Assembly: GCA_937873805.1 (NCBI GenBank)
Contig: CALMWO010000495.1
Span: 1 to 8,028 of the forward strand
Source of the DNA: an uncultured Hyphomonadaceae bacterium
GTDB lineage: Bacteria; Pseudomonadota; Alphaproteobacteria; Caulobacterales; Hyphomonadaceae
DNA: 8,028 nt
Direction: 5' to 3'
Both the position numbers and the translations under genes were made by a program. Of this stretch, positions 5,420 to 8,028 are shown piece after piece. Under the pieces are notes generated by a model. It was not told where the DNA came from and ran no database searches. It worked only from the letters and a program-made list of their open reading frames with translations. Positions within the stretch are counted from its first letter, which is position 1; every line of letters begins with the position of its first letter.

Positions 5420-6256
5420 TCAGTGAGATAGCAGCACAGGCATGGTCAGGTGCGCCAGCATGTCCCGGCTGACGCCGCCCAGCATGAATTCCTGCAACCG
5501 CGAGCGGCCATAGAAGCCCATCACGATCATGTCCGCGCCGAGCAAGTCGATGTGCCTGCGAATGACCTCTCCGGTTGGCGCGTCGGTGTCGCGATCGACG
5601 ATTAGACGCGAGGTCTTGCAGCCGTGCTCCTGCAGGTGGCGCTGCATGACTTCGTCAAGCTGACGCTCGCCATCCTGGATAGCTGTGACGAAATGCACTT
5701 CTTCTGCTGCGGCCAGGAAGGGCCATGCGTCGCGCAGGGCACGCGCGGATTCCCGCGAGTCCTTCCACGCGACGAGAATTTTCCGGCCGAATGTCGGAGG
5801 ATAGCCGGCCTCTGGCAGGACAAGCACCGGACCGCCCGAACTCAGCGCTATCTTTTCTGCAGAAATATCGGCCGCCGCAGGCGCCACAAGCATTCTGCGC
5901 GGCAGGATCGCGAGATCGTGCCTGCGGGCGTAGTTCGCGAGATGGTCGTGGCTGGCGCCGTTCAGCGTATGCCAGCTCGCAGAAATTCCTGCGAGCGGCA
6001 GCGCCTTCTCAAACGTCGCCCTGGCCTCGTCGTTGGCTCGGACTGCCTCGGCCTCCGTCTCCTTGTAGAAGAGGTCCACCGCCTCCGCCGAGGTCACAAC
6101 GCCTTCAGCCACAAGATAGGCGGGCGTCCCTTCGGATTTCAGGAACACGCCCGTAAGCGTCGCGTTGTGTTCGATGGCCAGCCTGACAGCGGCGCTCACC
6201 CGCGCCCTCGCGCCATAGGCGTCGTCTACCTGAACCAAAATGCTGCGATACCGCAT
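5420..6256 (-). CDS. universal stress protein, two-domain UspA type
   Basis: A 278-residue cytoplasmic protein made of two tandem Usp domains. The N-terminal domain (about 1-150) starts MRYRSILVQVDD and ends at GGPVLVLPEAG. The C-terminal domain (about 157-278) starts FGRKILVAWKDSRESARAL and ends GADMIVMGFYGRSRLQEF with a closing strand MPVLLSH. The nucleotide-binding pattern G-2x-G-9x-G-(S/T) is present in the C-terminal domain at G247, G250 and G260, but the S/T position is G261, so ATP binding is uncertain. The N-terminal domain lacks the motif. AGGAGG (complement of 6263-6268) lies six bases before the ATG. Just upstream are a -10-like TACCTT and a perfect FNR box, which points to induction at low oxygen, a known pattern for Usp proteins. 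Confidence 0.93.
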   Translation of the reverse strand: MRYRSILVQVDDAYGARARVSAAVRLAIEHNATLTGVFLKSEGTPAYLVAEGVVTSAEAVDLFYKETEAEAVRANDEARATFEKALPLAGISASWHTLNGASHDHLANYARRHDLAILPRRMLVAPAAADISAEKIALSSGGPVLVLPEAGYPPTFGRKILVAWKDSRESARALRDAWPFLAAAEEVHFVTAIQDGERQLDEVMQRHLQEHGCKTSRLIVDRDTDAPTGEVIRRHIDLLGADMIVMGFYGRSRLQEFMLGGVSRDMLAHLTMPVLLSH

Positions 6257-6277
6257 GGCGAACCTCCTGCCCCGGGT

Positions 6278-6283
6278 AAGGTA
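6278..6283 (-). promoter_or_regulatory. probable -10 element of the usp promoter
   Basis: The minus strand reads TACCTT (6283 to 6278), 21 bases after the edge of the FNR box at 6305. With the box centred near -41.5 the transcript would start around 6270, right in front of the AGGAGG site. This is the geometry of a class II FNR-activated promoter; the start point is inferred. Confidence 0.5.
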
Positions 6284-6304
6284 CGTAAGGGATCGTGCGC
6301 CGCG

Positions 6305-6318
6305 TTGATCGGGATCAA
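6305..6318. promoter_or_regulatory. perfect FNR/FixK box upstream of the universal stress gene
   Basis: TTGATCGGGATCAA is an exact TTGAT-N4-ATCAA palindrome, the best of the three in this window. Its centre is about 56 bases from the usp ATG (6256) and about 173 bases from the DUF1800 ATG (6484), so the usp/host-attachment operon is the likely target. Confidence 0.9.
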
Positions 6319-6483
6319 GGAGGGGCAGCTCGGCGGCTGACCAAGGGGCAAGGTCTTTTGGCCCTGATCACGCGTTCCTGAAGGCTCCTTGCGAGACCCA
6401 CGAGCGGCGATCGGCACAGTTGCCTTGCGGATGCGCTATCAAGTGCGGCATTACTTCGGGAGATCTTGCGGAGGTGTCTTCCC

Positions 6484-8028
6484 ATGCGACGAAACCTGAT
6501 CTCGATCGTTGCTGCTGGTGCGGCACTTTTCCTGGCTACGAACGGCGTATCCAGCGCGCAGTCATCGCCGCCCGATCCCTGGCGAGGCGATCTTGCGCCG
6601 ATTGCAGCAAAGGACTGGAAGGCGGAGCAGGCCGCGCACCTGCTGGCGCGCGCCGGCTTTGGTGGAACGCCGGAACAGATTGCGAAGCTCGCGGCGATGA
6701 ACCCGTCGGAAGCCGTGCGCAGTCTCGTCTATTTCGACAAGGCCGATAACAGCCATCTGAAGCCGTTCGACCATTCCGGGATCCACGATCCGGGGCTCGA
6801 GCCCTTCCCCGAGAGCCGTCCAGCGGCGACGGAACGCGCCAAGGAAACCGGCGAGTCGATGGGAGTCCGGTCAAAGCCAGCGGGCAATCGCCCGCTGCAG
6901 CCCGCGACGAACAAGTTCTTCTATTGGCTGCGCGCCAGTGCGCTGGAGACGGGTCGCGTTGGTTACTGGTGGGCGAACCGTATGTTGACCAGCAATGCGC
7001 CGTTGCAGGAAAAATTGGCGCTGTTCTGGCACGGCCACTTCGCCAACAACGAAGACAAGGTGCGTGACTATCGCAAGCTGCTGAACCAGCTGGAGCTGTT
7101 CCAGGCGAAGGGCGCGGGCAGTTTCCGTGATCTCACCGTGGCCGTGGCGCAGGACCCGGCGATGCTGACCTTCCTCGACGCCGGGAAGAACGTGAAAGGC
7201 GCGCCCAACGAGAACTTTGCTCGCGAGATCATGGAGCTCTTCACCATGGGCGTGGGTAATTACGGCGAGAAGGATGTGCGCGAAGCGGCACGCGCCTTCA
7301 CCGGCTGGAACTATGTCGACACGAAGTTCGTGGTGAATGCAGACCAGCACGACGCCGGGCCGAAAACCTTTCTCGGCCGAACCGGCAATTTCGATGGCGT
7401 ACAGGTGATCGACATCATCATGGAACAGCCGGTTACCGCCAACTTCCTGGCGGGCAAGCTCTATCGCTTCTTCGTGCGCGAGGATCTGGATCCTAAGCTG
7501 CAGGGAAAGCTCGGGGACATTCTTCGCAAGAACAAATACGAGATCGCGCCCTTTCTCGAGGCCGTGTTCCTGTCGAAGGACTTTTACAGCCAGTCGTCCA
7601 TCGGCGCCCAGATTCAGGGCCCGGTCGAGATGGCGATCTCGACCTACAAGAAGCTTGGCCTCAACTACGTGCCGGGCGTGCCAGACTTCAACGCGGCGAC
7701 TGGCGCGCTGGGACAGCGCCTGTTCGCGCCACCCACCGTGGCGGGATGGGCGCAGGGCCGCAGCTGGATCACGCCGGGCCTCCTGCTTGAGCGCGGCAAC
7801 TTCGCGCGCGACGTGCTGTTCCCGGACATCAACTTCATCCCGATGGACCGCTACAACGCCGCACCGGATATCCGGCAGGTTTCGCAGCGCATCCGCGAGG
7901 GCGCCGACATCACCGCCGCGACCAGCCAGGCGGAGGGTGTGGTCGTGGCCGAGGCCAACATGGCGGCGGATCGAGACGAAGACTTCAATACCCGCTACGC
8001 CAGCTATCGCGGCTGGCAGATGGCGATC
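6484..8028 (+). CDS. DUF1800 family secreted protein, 3' end outside the window
   Basis: 515 codons are open to the right edge. The N-terminus is a signal peptide (MRRNLISIVAAGAALFLATN, with cleavage likely after the SSA before Q28), so the protein is exported; the RR at 2-3 could hint at the Tat route but the match is weak. DUF1800 hallmarks follow: WKAEQAAHLLARAGFGGTPEQ near the mature N-terminus, FWHGHFA (181-187), ENFAREIMELFTMG (243-256), an ARAFTGW motif, and AGWAQGRSWITP (420-431). GGAGG at 6470-6474 lies nine bases before the ATG. The molecular function of this family is unknown; DUF1800 genes are commonly followed by a DUF1501 gene, which would lie beyond the window. It faces away from the usp operon and its link to low-oxygen control is doubtful given the distance from the box. 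Confidence 0.9.
   Translation, partial: MRRNLISIVAAGAALFLATNGVSSAQSSPPDPWRGDLAPIAAKDWKAEQAAHLLARAGFGGTPEQIAKLAAMNPSEAVRSLVYFDKADNSHLKPFDHSGIHDPGLEPFPESRPAATERAKETGESMGVRSKPAGNRPLQPATNKFFYWLRASALETGRVGYWWANRMLTSNAPLQEKLALFWHGHFANNEDKVRDYRKLLNQLELFQAKGAGSFRDLTVAVAQDPAMLTFLDAGKNVKGAPNENFAREIMELFTMGVGNYGEKDVREAARAFTGWNYVDTKFVVNADQHDAGPKTFLGRTGNFDGVQVIDIIMEQPVTANFLAGKLYRFFVREDLDPKLQGKLGDILRKNKYEIAPFLEAVFLSKDFYSQSSIGAQIQGPVEMAISTYKKLGLNYVPGVPDFNAATGALGQRLFAPPTVAGWAQGRSWITPGLLLERGNFARDVLFPDINFIPMDRYNAAPDIRQVSQRIREGADITAATSQAEGVVVAEANMAADRDEDFNTRYASYRGWQMAI

Larger units (their letters stand above)
6257..6483. other. intergenic region between usp and DUF1800 genes
   Basis: Divergent spacer of 227 bases. 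It holds the FNR box and the usp -10 on the left side and the GGAGG ribosome binding site of the DUF1800 gene on the right. I see no convincing promoter for the DUF1800 gene, no RNA gene and no credible small coding region here. Confidence 0.6.

Noticed and set aside
5624..6340. Plus-strand open frame of 238 codons opposite the universal stress gene
   Set aside because: The minus strand encodes a clear two-domain Usp with a strong ribosome binding site; this frame has no recognisable features.
6334..6365. Possible stem between GGGC and GCCC near 6344-6363 in the usp/DUF1800 spacer
   Set aside because: Only four paired bases around a long loop, and it lies upstream of both genes, so neither a terminator nor an RNA gene is supported.

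Overview
The window looks like chromosomal DNA from a G+C-rich alphaproteobacterium. This rests on the cbb3 oxidase/hemN/FixK-like gene set, on FNR/FixK-type boxes, and on the style of the Crp/Fnr protein and the DUF1800 protein. The genus cannot be fixed from the sequence alone; Caulobacterales-, Hyphomicrobiales- or Sphingomonadales-like lineages are all plausible. I saw no insertion sequence, phage gene, CRISPR array, tRNA or rRNA.

Layout. (1) Bases 1-1316, minus strand: ccoN, the catalytic subunit of the cbb3 cytochrome c oxidase, running off the left edge. (2) Bases 1317-1488: a divergent promoter region with one FNR/FixK box almost midway between the two start codons. (3) Bases 1489-3690, plus strand: a tight three-gene run of a small Cys/His-rich membrane protein, hemN (oxygen-independent coproporphyrinogen III oxidase) and a flavodoxin-fold NAD(P)H oxidoreductase. 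(4) Bases 3691-4062, minus strand: a small monohaem c-type cytochrome lipoprotein. (5) Bases 4063-4258: a second divergent region with an FNR box, a short palindrome and a hairpin that overlaps a ribosome binding site. (6) Bases 4259-4960, plus strand: a Crp/Fnr regulator without the FNR cysteine cluster (FixK-like). (7) Bases 4967-6256, minus strand: a host-attachment-family protein downstream of a two-domain universal stress protein. (8) Bases 6257-6483: a third divergent region with a perfect FNR palindrome. (9) From 6484 to the right edge, plus strand: a secreted DUF1800 protein, incomplete.

How the parts fit. Every divergent intergenic region here carries exactly one TTGAT-N4-ATCAA-like box, and the window encodes a regulator whose recognition helix (E-T-V-S-R) is of the kind that reads this sequence. 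The simplest reading is a compact low-oxygen regulon: high-affinity terminal oxidase, haem synthesis without O2, a c-type cytochrome, a redox flavoprotein, stress proteins and the regulator itself. Most of this is known biology for the group. The least-described parts are the small Cys/His-rich membrane protein locked upstream of hemN, the orphan cytochrome lipoprotein facing the regulator, and the apparent RNA hairpin over the regulator's ribosome binding site.
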